This document shows, piece after piece, positions 23,336 to 36,100 of a stretch of 64,000 nt of DNA. Under the pieces are notes generated by a model. That model was given only the letters and a program-made list of their open reading frames with translations, ran no database searches and was not told where the DNA came from. This DNA comes from Mesocentrotus franciscanus. Its lineage: Eukaryota > Echinodermata > Echinoidea > Camarodonta > Strongylocentrotidae. The position numbers and the translations under genes were made by a program. Location of the stretch: NCBI GenBank assembly GCA_037976565.1, contig CP137675.1, positions 1,125,323 to 1,189,322 of the forward strand, given 5' to 3'. How positions within the stretch are numbered: the first letter of the stretch is position 1; each line of letters starts with the position of its first letter.

Positions 23336-24458
23336 TTAAAGCTCCTCTGTACTACTTTGGCCAGGAGGGATTAGAGGGATTAGCGTGGTCACTGACAGGT
23401 GGTTATCTCATCAACTAAGCTCTCAATTAACAAAAGAAAAAGAGGATCATGGGGGACTAACGGGCACCGCTTAGGCATTGTTTAGTATAAAGGGAGCAAG
23501 TAGCTACAAGTAGTACAGTGTGGCTTTAAAGACAGACAGAGAGGCAGTTGGCAGAGGCAGAGGGAGAAAACGTATACTTGACGTTACTTCGAAAAAAAAT
23601 GATCTGCGTCTGTCACATCAACAACTTTGATATAAAATCACAAGCATGCTTCATCGATCGCAAAGTGCAAGCACTTCTCTCAACGCCTGTACGATGTCGA
23701 TGCGATAAGTTTCAACAATCCCTCAATGAATAATTTAAAAGGACAGTTTTATCAGGAAAAAGAAAAATTCGAAAACTTGATAATGCTCGAATAACTCATG
23801 ATAACTTGCGTCAGCTACATGATCGCGAGCTACTCAGATAAGAAGCCAAACTGTCCGTTCTCAGAATGTTTGCTCAATTCGACACCCAACAAAAGTCCAA
23901 CCAAGCTCACCAACTCAGCCGGCCTTGCCAAGGTTTTAAGCTCACTAGAGTAGATCGACAATATCGGCCTCACTTGACTTCTTACAATGTTGGTATCGTG
24001 ACCAATGAATCTATTGGGATGCCCCCAAAAAAAAAAAAAAAAAAAAAACAGGGGGGATATTGCCTTTCATTATCAACATCATCATTGTCGACCAAAATAA
24101 TTATAATATTCTAGGGAACTTTGTGATATGTATTGTTAAGGTAGTTTCCAACGGTCTAGTTTAGGTTTTAAAGGAAATGAATCCTATAAAATGCCGAATC
24201 AGGATTATTCAAACGAAGTAAGGGTGTGGTGTACAGGTTTTTACAAAAGCAAGCAAACAAATAACAAACAAAATAAAACAATTTTTCTTCCTCATTAATA
24301 AACCTTTTTTTCAAACGTCATGTACAGAAATGGCACGGAGAATATTACAAGACCAAGACAGGTACAGAATTGTAATTTCTGACTAAACGCTCTCATAATC
24401 CTTTAACTTTCTACATGTTCATCATCAATCAAAATACAGTACATTTTGTTTTAAATTT

Positions 24459-24494
<36 letters not shown>

Positions 24495-27270
24495 TATTTA
24501 TACAGGTACACAAGATCAGAAATATTTCTTTTGGGGTGTAAATTTCACGCGTAATTTAAGCCGGCCTAAATTGACTTCGGTTGAGTATTAAGATCATATT
24601 ATTCAAGACTAGGTGGGTGCCCGTAAATCTAGACCGCATACAACTCTTTTTGTCTGATTTCATTCAAACTTTCACCAGTCTAGTTCTTTGATTTATCTGC
24701 TTTCCTCTAGAGTAGTTTGCTATCAAGGTTGGATTTCCCTTTATTAGATTAAAAGCACAATATGAGAATTTATTCGACATAATTACGATTGAACCTTCAT
24801 TTACCCTTTCTAGTCCTTTATTGAATCAATTTCCTCGTGTCAATATTTCTTCAACCAATGTACACAGATTGTATGAGTTTGATATGTATGAATAGACGCG
24901 TATCCTATACAATACACTTATCACAGACATACCCCCTCTAGTCGTACATTATTGTATTACCTGTGCAAAGTACTTGGCGGTCGCAGTCGAGACGAACACT
25001 TACAAACAGGTAAATTCTCGAAGCCGAAACAGGTATGTCATTTTTATTTCATCACATTTCCCCCTCCCCCCCCCCCATTTCATTTGTTTATTATCATGAA
25101 ACTTCCACCTTCCATTTTGGTCATGCATTAGTTTTTGCATTACAACGGCATTCATTTTATTTCAGTGTATTCCTTGATTCATTTCAATCTATTTTGGTAT
25201 AATATATTTGCTACTTCAACTTCAATATATGCCGTTCTTCACTTTAACAAAAATCAATACATGATTAAGGTCATTTAGAAGACAATACTCCTGTTATTTT
25301 GGTTTCCATAGTTTGGCTTGTTATTGTATTGCTGTACAAGAATGAACAAAATTGAATTGTTGCTTTTTAGCCGGATGATTGGTGTCTGACGACATTTATT
25401 TTTTTCCTGCGATTCTGTGTAAATTAATTTGTATAGAATTAGGGGGTTATTTGCAGAAGACAGTTTATACATTTTTTAAAAAATACACGTTTCGTCATCA
25501 TGCGTCAGATAATTTCTTACCTAAATGAAATATCAAACTTGGATTTCTAATGCTGTGAAGTATTTCAAATTTCAAAAGTCAAATACTTTTACTGTTTTTT
25601 AAAAACAATTTGGCAGAAACCAGTGATCAATCAATGATTATCTCTCATTCTTGTCATAAGTTTCTTCATGCGATTAGCTTGATTCGTATTACGGAACATT
25701 GTGCAAAAACGTATGCTTTTTATTTTTGACATCTATTTTATTACTACGCATTGTAGACCTAATCTTATCAAGAATAGTAGGAAAACTACTATAAAAATAT
25801 GCTGCTCACTGAGAGCACAATATTTATCTCTCTCCTTTCCAATTTATCTTCACTTAAATGTCGATTTCTACTAATCTTGATGCGATTTCGATGTTTAACA
25901 ATAAACAATAACCATATACACTTATACAGAACATGCATGCGTGATAACGAATAAAGTTAATTACACGAAGTTATAACTCGGTTTGAAGGGTCCACCTCCC
26001 ACCTGTACACTATATAACACTGATTTGTAATACCTGCCTTGCAACTTTGTTGATCACATCTGCTATTAACTAAGAATATTTGTATTCAACCATTTATGAA
26101 TGGAGTGACATATTCTACACCATCACGACAAAACGTATAATAACCTTCAGACGAGTCGTGAAAGTCATGCACTTTTTTCATACTTGTTCCTCTCTACCCT
26201 TTCTTTCACTCTATAACACCCGAGCTCCACCGTTCATGGTCTTTTGGGCTGTCACTGGTGGTTCAATGTGACACATCGTACCGTGTGAGTGTTCACACTC
26301 GCTGGGTAACAACCATCCGGAGTGGCGTGTATCCAGCAAAGGGGACGCCCCCTCCAAGAAAAAGAAATTAAAGTGCAAGCACTGCAAGGGTGGGTTTAGG
26401 AATGTCTGAAAGGGAGGGGGTTGCAATGTTTGAAATGTGCAAATCCATGATATCTGAGTCACGTGACAATATAAAATCAGATTTTTTTTTTCTCCATGGG
26501 GTGACCAAATTTTCTCAACTTGGATCTTAAAATTGCAGGAGAATGCCTTCAAAATGTTCGGGAGTTTATTAGGGCATGGGATGACGCATGCTCAATTCAT
26601 CCCCCTCCCTCCCTTAGGTGCTGGAGAGTGGCAACGCAGACACATTTTGTTCCTCCCCCGATTACAGTTTTCTGGAGACTCCACTGAATCTGATATTTGT
26701 CAATCAATTCCTTTGCTGTGTTTGTCCCTCAAATGTAAATGATTGCATTGCTCATAATACACTCATTCCGACCTTGATTATAAATGAATTATATATGTAA
26801 GACCTGGAAATGCAAATAAAAATTGCACTTTTCTAGATGTTTACTCAGTTTGATACTGTTCATTTACGCTTCAGAGGAAGCCTAAAAATGTCGGGATGCG
26901 TGGCATAGATTTGTTATTCTTGTTAAACAGAAGTGGTTTACATGTAAACACTCCACATCACTGTCGATCATACTATGAAAAGAAACGAACAATGAACTCT
27001 GACATTGAATATAGTAATTTGAAATAAACCAAATACGGTTTATATGCCTTCGGTAACAGTGTCAACAATATTTGGATTTCAAAACTATTTGGAGGAAATC
27101 TTGACGCAAATATTAGTTGTATGTTTATTCCGCAGGCACAGACTCTAATTTGACAATTGAACACAACTCCTTAAAATCTTGAGCAGATCCTTACTATGTC
27201 AGTCTCTCGCTATGTAAGGAGCAGCTCAAGTACAGAGCCTATGGGGTGCTATAGACCGTGCAGGTAGCAT

Positions 27271-27589
27271 AGTCTCACCGTTCAGACACTATGTATTACC
27301 TACGACTGAATTCTCACCGTTCAGACACTATGTTATTACCTACGACTGAAGTGTCACGGTTCAGACACTATGTTATTACCTACGACTGAAGTCTCACCGT
27401 TCATACACTATGTTATTACCTACGACTGAAGTCTCACCGTTCAGACACTATGTTATTACCTACGACTGAAGTCTCACGGTTCAGACACTATGTTATTACC
27501 TCCGACTGAAGTCTCACGGTTTATATACTATGTTATTACCTACGACTGAAGTCTCACGGTTCAGACACTATGTTATTACCTACGACTGA
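27271..27589. repeat. 40-bp tandem repeat, about eight units
   Basis: Unit AGTCTCACCGTTCAGACACT + ATGTTATTACCTACGACTGA with an exact 40-base period. Units differ by single bases (CACCGT/CACGGT, TCAGACAC/TTATATAC), and the first is one base shorter. 27590-28580 shows no supported gene. Confidence 0.92.
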
Positions 27590-28779
27590 CGATGGTTTGT
27601 ACCTGAAAGACCAGGGGCGTGGCAAGATCATTTTTTGGCTCAATCCAACAAAATTCACATTCGCCCCAATAAAGGTGGTTACTTTTGTTTTAGGTAGTAT
27701 TAGTTTATCAAAGTAAATCAGTGAACGTAATTACTTCTTCACTTTTAGAATTTCATTCTCTATTTTAGATATTTCAATCATGTCTACTTTATATTTTCAT
27801 ATTTTGTATTCACGTAATGAACGTAATGATAGGATTGTTATATATTTCTCAATCATTGTATACTTTAAGTTTGTCTAATGATGATTTTTAATGCAATTGT
27901 TAAAGGTAGAATGTAATGTGAAATGATATTGAGAAATTATTATGAACATGAGCAATTCATCCTTTGGCTGCAAAGCATTGTCAAAATAAAACCAATATTG
28001 ACTTGAAATGAATTGAAAGTCTGGAGTTGTAAGTTTCGTATATCAGCCATTATCCTCTCTGGTGTGTGATGTTTACACAGACAGGATCCCTTTGTATGCC
28101 AATGGCCGAAGCATTTCGATCACAACAAAATGGACAAAGGTATTATAAAAGATATACGATGCTTCTCATTGCTGTTCAGTAGTGCATTTATCAGCTACAT
28201 TCAGCGATTTTCTCCATAGCTAGAGATCGAGGTATAGATAGCAAGTGAAAGAGCTAACCGGCGGCCGTGATTGAAGGATAACCTTTTCACTGTATTTTTA
28301 CGGAATGATTCACGTATTTTCACCACAGTCAGTCACTTGAAGTTCTGACTTTAGAATACAGAGAGAAGATGGTGGTCTCGATGGTGGGCTGAGCTATTTT
28401 TAGGGTTATTCAACGAAACCTTTGCACTAAGAGGTGGATACTGTAAAGTAAGGGTGCATTTTGTAATCTGCTCCACTTTTTTGGACCAAGAGAAGCCTAT
28501 ATGAAAATTAGAGTATACGCAAAGTCAATGATCCTGCATAAATACGATACATTGTTGTCTCCATCATTTACAGCATGGTAAGTAGGCCTATCTGTCCATC
28601 TATCTTAGTATCTTCTCCCGGTTCGGAGGTTGATTGCAACATCTCTCCATTTCACTCTTCTGCCATTCTGGTGCACTCTTGCAGTTTTAGTCCACTCCAG
28701 TTCTTGACATGCTCTTCCCAGTTGATTCTGGGTCTCCCTCTCGGTCTAGTTCCTTCCAATCTTCCCTCCAACACATCCT

Positions 28780-29318
28780 TTAAAGGTACTATGTCCCATT
28801 TGCAGGCCCAAAAAAATGAAAAGGTTAAATTCCAACGGCATTTGAAAGACACTACTAATTTAGAACTTCCCTAAAAAAAAGGGGGCTTGAAAATGTCTTT
28901 AAGTGGGAAAATAACGACTATTAGTTGTCGAATCGACTTAGGAGCTATAGAGCCAGTAAGTAATAGTCTGATTCTTCAGACCATTGTACCGGATGGTCGT
29001 ACATTTTATGCTGCGCAAAGATTCAATCAGTTTAATTTTGGCCATTAAAAGAAGTGGGTTATTGATGTAGACAAATGCTCATGTACCTGTTACAGCTCAT
29101 TTTATGTACGTTATTACCAAAGATGAAAAAGCCAGTCAGTCACTCAATAGTGTCTGACAGTGAAGTCTAGCAAGTAAACGGGTTTCCTTGCATAATTTGA
29201 ATATTAGGACACTGCTAACGTTTAAATTTCACAGATAGGACATACATGACATATTCATAGTTCCTGCAAAGTTCTACAGAATTTGATGTTGGCTGCAAAA
29301 GGGATATAGTATCTTTAA
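28780..29318. mobile_element. TTAA-flanked inverted-repeat MITE inserted in the LINE
   Basis: Starts TTAA-AGGTACTATGTCCC and ends GGGATATAGTATCT-TTAA, so the termini are inverted repeats (about 26 bases with few mismatches, continuing into TTTGCAG) and each side has TTAA. It has no coding capacity. A second copy lies at 14341-14887. TTAA duplication is typical of piggyBac-type transposases, so a nonautonomous piggyBac-like element is likely. Confidence 0.85.
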
Positions 29319-30308
29319 GAGGCTTTGGTGCCTTTTAACATGACCAAAGTATTTGACTTTTCTCTCCTTAACTAATCCTACCAGTGCATTTTGTTTACGC
29401 CCTGCCATGTGTAATATCTCTTTGTTGGTTTTCATTCGTTTCCAGGATATTTTCATCATTCTTCTGTAAATCCACATTTCAAAAGATGTTATTCTATTTT
29501 CTATGGACTTGCTTATTGTCCATGTTTCTGCTCCATACAATAGGACAGACCATACATAACAGTTTACTAGTCTTAACTTAAGCGCAAATTTCACCTTTCT
29601 ATCTGTGAATAAGTCTTTCATTGCCAGAAATGTATTCCGAGCTATTTCCATTCTTCTTTTTACTTTTTCTTCGCATCTGGCATCATCTGTGATATGTTGT
29701 CCTAAGTAGATGAAATTACTGACCTGCTCAATGATATGTCCATCGAGTTTCAAACAGATTCTAGGCTTATTCTCTGTTCTACTAAAAATCATAGACTTAG
29801 TTTTCTTGACATTCATGCATAGACCAAACTCTTCACGTTTGACTTTTACAATATCCAATACATGTTGTAAATCTGCTTCATTCTCTGCGCAAAGTACAGT
29901 GTCATCAGCATAACGTAAATTATTAATATTTACATCCCCAATGCTAACACCTTCCATATCTGAAATTTCCCTGAATACCAACTCTGTGCACAAATTGAAC
30001 ATAGATGGGGACATTACGCATCCCTGACGTACTCCTCTTTTGATTTTTGTGTAACCTGTAATTTCATTGTTAATTTTGATGGCAGCTGTCTGCTCCCAGT
30101 AAAGTTTAGATATGAGAAGTATGTTCTTACCATCCAGATTAATTTGTTGTAAGCTTTCAATCACTTTGTCGTGATGAATTTTGTCGAATGCTTTAGAGTA
30201 GTCAATAAAGCACACATATATTTCTTTGTTTACTGCAATATACCTTTCTGTCATCATTCTCATACAGAATATAGGCTTCTCTAGTACCACTTTGAGGTCT
30301 GAAACCAA
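29274..30308 (-). pseudogene. LINE reverse transcriptase fragment (palm and C-terminal region)
   Basis: The longest single frame in the window at 344 codons. It holds motifs A (FIDYSKAFD), B (RQGCVMSPSMFN) and C (YADD), and downstream the YGAETWT and YFGHVKRHQSL stretches. The last ~15 codons come from the inserted element that follows. The start methionine is not meaningful. Confidence 0.85.
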
Positions 30309-30726
30309 ACTGTTCGTTTCCTACTTCATTGTCAATTTGAATTTTTATTCTGTTGAGAATAATCTTTAAAAGCAACTTGGTTACATGGCTAATAAGGCTA
30401 ATTGTCCGGAAAACTTCACATACACTTGCCTTAGGCTTCTTTGGAATTGGCACAAATATCAACTTTTTCAGATCTTCAGGAATATGACCTGTGTTGTATA
30501 TCATTTGGCAAATACTAGTCAAATGTTCAATCCCAAATTCTTTTAAGGCCATAAATTCTTCCCGTGTTATCGCATCTGGGCCTTCAGATTTAGAAGCTCC
30601 CAGTGAATGCAGAGCTTGTTTAACTTCTGATTCAAGTATACATGGACCCTCGTTGTCAGTAATTGGAAGTTCTGGACCTCTGTCATCATCAAATATGTCT
30701 TGGATATATTCTTTAATTCTTCCCAT
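30202..30726 (-). pseudogene. LINE reverse transcriptase, fingers region
   Basis: Contains SKSEGPDAITREEF, FVPIPKKPKA, RTISLISHVTKLLLKIILNR and EQFGFRPQSGTREA, the usual order before motif A. A frameshift at about 30250 leads into the next fragment. Similar reading-frame remnants continue upstream to about 30880. Confidence 0.82.
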
Positions 30727-31301
30727 CTTTGTTTAATATATTCCTTTTCAAAGAGGCAAGATGTTCCATCTTTGTTCTTGATACATCCGCTTGCTGCCTT
30801 GTTTTTGTTCTTCTTAAAATGCTTGATTTCTCTGTAGGCCTACATGACTAATTTTTCTGCTGTTCTGAACGACTAAGATACAGTATGGATCTGGTTAACT
30901 AGATAATGGAAACAAATCTTAACTATATCAAAAGCCACAATAATCTCCAAAATATAATTTCATGCTGTCTTAGACTTAATAAGGTCTAAGTACTTCTCCG
31001 GAAATTAAGGAATTTTACCCCTGCACTTTTTTTTTTTTTGGGGGTACTATACTGTCTTCCGAAAAGGCTCGGTCTGGGATTCGGTCAACTTTTCGACGGG
31101 CGAGTTTGCTGATCTTGTAAAATAGTTGTATTTATTGTGATCATTAATAAAATCAAACATTCCACAGGTTTGTAAGAAATGTAAGGTCACGTTGCTCGTT
31201 TAATGGCAAAGCGCGGGTCCACCCATCAGCTTATGGGGAAAGATATATTGGTAGTCTTGCATTGGCGGATCTGGGGTTGAGGGCATGTGCTCTTTGCAGG
31301 C

Positions 31302-31842
31302 TTAAAGAGGAACTCTACCCTGATTTTGAAGTGGTTTTAATAGAAGCAGAAAATGAGAGAAACAGCTCAGTGAAAGTTTGAGAAAAAACTGCTTACAAAT
31401 ATGAAAGTTATGAATTTTTGAATGTGCGATCAATCAAGCGCAAATTGGCAACTCTGGGACGTATCTTGTGGGCTCCTCTCCCATTTGCCCTATACTAATA
31501 AAAAGAACTCAAAATTTGTATTATCCATTTAGAAATGTTTTAATCATACATTCAGCCTAAATACAATTATTGCAAATATGTTTTTACAGAATCCCTGAAT
31601 GAAACAAATCTATTCCGTCATCTATAACTAAGAAAATGAAAGTTCATGAAATTTCTGTACAGAGCAAATTGGAGAGGACCTCGCCAGATACGTCACAGTG
31701 TTGCCAATTCGTGATGACAACTTGAGAAATTCATTACTTTCCTATTATTAATCGGATATTGCTCAAACTTTCACTAATTTGTTTCTCTCATTTATCTGAT
31801 TTTATTTAAACCAAGCTAATATCAGGGTAGACTTCCCCTTGG
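31302..31842. mobile_element. TTAA-type MITE at the edge of duplication block A
   Basis: Begins TTAAAGAGGAACTCTACCCTG and ends CAGGGTAGACTTCCCCTTGG, an imperfect inverted repeat. Block B retains only the 3' part, ending CCACTTTAA (47634-47735). It resembles the element at 45677-46457 in the words AAAGTTATGAATTTTT and AATTGGCAACTC. Confidence 0.7.
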
Positions 31843-31887
31843 ATATTTTTGTACATCCGGATCAATCCCAGCCACTGAGCTAGCTTG

Positions 31888-32192
31888 ATGCCTGAGTCAC
31901 ACCTTTGCGTATTTGGCTTGCGTATTGCTGCGTATTTATGGCGAGCCGTTTTAACATTTATTCCTATTTCTTGATATCAAGAACTGATTTATTGATATCA
32001 AGAAATGAGTTCTTGATATCAATAAATCGAATTCTTGATATCAAGAATTACCATTGCTTTACAACAGAAAATAATTTCTTGATATCAAGAACTTATTTCT
32101 TGATATCAAGAAATAGGAATAAATGTTAGAATGGCTCGTCATAAGTACGCAGCAATACGCAAGCCAAATACGCAAAGGTGTGACTCAGGCAT
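31888..32192. mobile_element. MITE with ~46-bp inverted ends and a GATATC palindrome core
   Basis: ATGCCTGAGTCACACCTTTG + CGTATTTGGCTTGCGTATTG is repeated inverted at the other end without visible mismatch. The centre is an array of six TTCTTGATATCAAGAA-type palindromes, like 4015-4256. It is absent from the matching place in block B (about 47765), so it was gained in A or lost in B after duplication. Confidence 0.88.
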
Positions 32193-33031
32193 AAGTTTGT
32201 TTCCGGCAAAATTTAGGTGCGATAGGTGCGGTATTTGTTTTACATGACATGCATGAAGCACACAACAATAGCTTGGTTTTCAGACGATTTATCACATTGC
32301 CAGGACATTAATAGCATTCTGAATGGCACCATTTCTTCATGTGGACAGATCCCAAAGGTGATTGTGTCACTGACATAATGTACAGCCATGTAACTAAAAT
32401 TAAAATCTAATCTTATACCTGTTATGATCATAAACAATAACGGTCAAAATTTAGTTTCTGGAAGCTAGACACCTCCATTCACACATTTTTCAAATGTAAT
32501 GTAATTTGGTTGATATTTACTCTGTGTCGTCTTTGATACAGGAATGGCCTTATCCAGTGTACTAGTTTATGATTTACCTGTACATTTATAATTAGTTATG
32601 AAGCAAACTAGGATAGATTTTTTAAACACCGTCAAGCACGATAAATACCAGCCTCTTCTCTTTAATCTGCTTTACAGTATCCCTTTTTAATAAGATCAAT
32701 CAGGGCGAACACACTAAAGGCTGCTTGTATGTTCCCATACTGATTGAGATCAACATGGGATAGACATCAGTATTCAAAACAGCACTTTCTCTTTACCCTT
32801 ACCTGTGTATTTGATTGGTTCAAGGGGCATTAATCCCTTGCCCTCTTTGCTAATCCATTGATCAAACGGGTTCGCTTCACCGGGAACTGTACTTTTAATT
32901 TGTAAGCCATTAATCAATGCAGATATGCTAGTTATCCGTTTAATATAACACTTTTCTCTCTATCTCTCTTCACTGGCAGACTTGACATCTCAAGAAATAT
33001 CAAGAAGACCGATTCCTCCATCGTGTCTTCC

Positions 33032-33043
33032 ATGAACCCCTAG
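33032..33043 (+). promoter_or_regulatory. Three-codon upstream ORF before transporter copy A
   Basis: ATG AAC CCC TAG lies 70 bases before the end of the leader, in the exon that follows the AG acceptor at 32978-32979. It ends before the main start. Whether it is translated is inference. Confidence 0.4.
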
Positions 33044-33112
33044 TCGACCACTAACCCCTAGTCGACCACTGATTGAACTTTGCCATTACTCAGAATCTAC
33101 ATACAAAACGTG

Positions 33113-36100
33113 ATGGCATTGGAGAGGCAGATCACCCTGATCATAGGTTGCCTTGAGACACTCTTCTACGGAGGCACCATATTCGGTTGGCCATCACTGG
33201 TGTTTGTACTGAAGGATATCGGCTACTTCGCCGAAGACTGTCTGCAGACCAGTGATGACGTCACCACACCAGCTTCATCATCTTTTGTCTCGCCTCGTCT
33301 TTCCAATGAGGATCATGGCTCAATCGGTAAATTCCTCTTACCTCAAATATTTCTCAAATAATTACATCTGTCACAGGAAAGAGTCATTTTTTTAAACATT
33401 AAGTTTGGGACTAAGATTTTGGATTATAATGAGACAAACAAATGTTGTTGTATAAGACGTCATGGTCTAGTGGATACCTAACTGTAAGCCATTAAAACAA
33501 ATCAATATAAGCCATGTTCAGACGGGGGCTTCCTAGTCGGCGTAAGTTAATCCCTGCAGCAGTAAATATCCCATAAAAATTTGACTTACACCATTAGTTG
33601 TCCATACCCTCTCACTGGGCCAACTTGCCACGATTAAGTTACACGACCTTCCACCGACCCAGTCTTACTCAGCGTAACTTCCAGAAGTCAGGGGCGGATC
33701 CAGGATTTTCCCAAAGGGCGGGCGGGGCGTGAAATTACGAGCGCGAAGCCTTTACGGTGTGGGGTCCGGGGCCCTTAAGATGCTCTATGGTTCATTCTGA
33801 GGCATTTCTGAATGAGTAAGCTGAACATTTATTTGAATTCTTTTTGTTTTCTTCTTCTTTTTTAAAGTAAAAAGGGGGGCTTGCGCCCCTACGCCCCTCT
33901 GGATCAATCCCTGGAAGTGGTGGCCCCCGCACTACTCGACCTCAACCTTCTGCGTCTAAACCGCGCTAAATCTACTTAACATTTTCGATTGTAAACAAAT
34001 AACCCTCGTGAAAGGTCACAGATACTCCGAGTGCCAAGTGAGAGCATCCACACGGTCAACTTACGCTATCCTCTAGTCGTGTTAGCGCGTTACTCCTGGA
34101 TAAATCCAGGGCAAACGGAGTAAATCCGGAGTAAATCGGTCGGCGTAAAGGTCGGCGTAGCTAACACGACTATCGTTCAGACGGTCACTACGCCGACCAT
34201 TACGCCGACTAGCTCTAAACACGACCTTTACGCCAACCAAAATTGCCATCGTGTGAACACGGCTATAGATAAGTGTAGTGAATGTGTATCAGGTAGATAG
34301 AAATTCAGCTCCTTAATGTAGCCCAGCTAAATATAGGATAATATTCGTAATTCGCAGCCACCTTGAGTATCCCCTGGGACGAATATGTACAATAATAATG
34401 TAGCTATAGTTATCATTATCATGGCCAGTGTGAACTCTCAAACATAGCATCCTAAATACTCGGCATGCATCACTTTCTTAGTTGGCGTATTTGTTTTATT
34501 TTGATTTATCAATGATGTTCCAACCTGCTACTTACTCACGTTGATGATCAAGTAAATGTAGAAAAGTATAAAGAGAGAAATAGAGAGAAATGTGACGTAA
34601 TTTTGCTTTTTTCCATTTTTTATTTCTGCAGATGGTGATGATGCCTATTTTACCAACGCTTCATCTGTAGTCTCTTGTCCTACTCAAGACGCCAGTCTTC
34701 AGCTAATCTATTCAGTAGCCGTTGCATTCCAGCTCTTCTCTTTCTTTCCCATGGGTGTTCTCTTCGATATTTTGGGGACCAGATTCATTCGACTCCTCGT
34801 AAGGTATATATCATTATTGGCATACTCAGTAGCGGTTCTAGAAGTCTCAAGTCCCCCAAAAAAAAAAAAAAAAAAAAAAATTGTATAATTTGTTTGCGGG
34901 GCACAGGTAGAAATTGAATGCCAGAATCCAAGCCCCTTCCCATAGGCCCTCCCCATATAAATGTATTCTAACCTATCCTGGGCGTACATTGATTGGACGG
35001 AGGGGAAGGGGGTGGCAGGGGCAGAATTTTAAAGGGTACGGAGTGCTCCCTTGCTCGTACCTTGAGTCCTGGATAGCCCAGCTGAAGACGGCCCTTTCGA
35101 ACGAGGGGAGGAGAGGGGGAATGGTCACAATGCTACTGCATGCATTCCGACATAATTATACATGATAAAGCCAATTCATTTTAGTACAGTAGATGTTTTC
35201 ATATCGTGCGTTTAAAAAAGATCTGGCTACTGTACATTTTGTGTATATACCTCGTCTTTTCGTAATTTTTGTTACCCCGTTCCTCTAAAACTCAGTGTAC
35301 TCCTGCTGACTGGGAACCTTTTTATGGGGTTCAGCTCCCTGGAGCTCCCGGGTCTACTTTATCCAGGAACCATCCTCTCGGTGGCCGGTGGAACAGCAGT
35401 TATTATCTCTAACATGGAGGTGTGTCAGTACAGAAAGCTTATTTTATTGATCTTCATATGACTGCAATTGTGAAGAAAAATAAAACTCTTACAAAAAGCT
35501 AATGTTGTGACCTGTTTTCTCTTGTGTATGATTTTAAAAATACATTATCGGCACCAAACCTGTGAAGAGAGAACGATCAATTTGGTCATCCATCATAATA
35601 ATTTTCTGTTGGGAGTCATAAAGCATAGGACAATTGATTTCAAAAGCTGCCTTAGAAGATATATTAAATCCTTTTAGTTCATCTGTATCTATTGAATATT
35701 AAAATGGAAATGATTCGGAAAGGATAATGACATTATTTCGATTGAATGAAATATGTGTTGTTGTCGACAAGGCGATAAGAACAATATGAAGATTGAATTA
35801 AATTGTCTTATTTAATAATATATCCACTTGCATTCCTTTATATAAAGGGCCTTTATATAATAGAATGCAAGTGGATATATATTAAATGTTTCTATAGAGG
35901 CCTTTAAAATGATTTCAAGCTTGTAAATATATTTTTATGATATTATATTTATGCAAGATAGATAAAGTAGTTAAAACTACTCTATAGAGAAAGTTGATTT
36001 AACCACTACATCTTTAGATGACTAAACAAATCTTTGTAATTCTTAATTCTCCTTATTTTGCAATCTGCAATGTCTTCTTACTCAGATTGGAAATCTGTTC

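Larger units (their letters stand above)
22330..27270. other. Long stretch without a supported gene
   Basis: I see only simple sequence: a CAA-rich tract (22852-22962, sharing words with 4276-4380), a purine (GA)n tract (23130-23335), poly-A (24027-24048), (TTTA)n (24458-24490) and a C-run (25066-25078). The open frames are short and lack splice or family support. Confidence 0.5.
28590..30880 (-). mobile_element. Second LINE, 5'-truncated reverse transcriptase, split by a MITE
   Basis: Minus-strand reverse transcriptase without a visible endonuclease. 30726-30202 carries GPDAITREEF, IFVPIPKKPK and NEQFGFRPQSGTREA. 30308-29274 carries VCFIDYSKAFDKIHHDKVIE (motif A), GVRQGCVMSPSMFN (motif B) and LRYADDTVLC (motif C). 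After KVKYFGHVKRHQSL the frame runs into an inserted element at 28780-29318. The C-terminus (EGTRPRGRPRINWEEHVKNW) resumes at 28779-28600. A frameshift near 30250 separates the first two pieces. The LINE clade is not assigned. Confidence 0.88.

Noticed and set aside
27271..27589. CRISPR-like array
   Set aside because: The whole 40-base unit repeats with no unique spacers, and the genome is eukaryotic.
34675..34917. Frames overlapping transporter exons in other registers (34675-34989, 37488-37821, 38768-39007, 58032-58265)
   Set aside because: Shadows of true exons. The phase-consistent exon chain explains the sequence.
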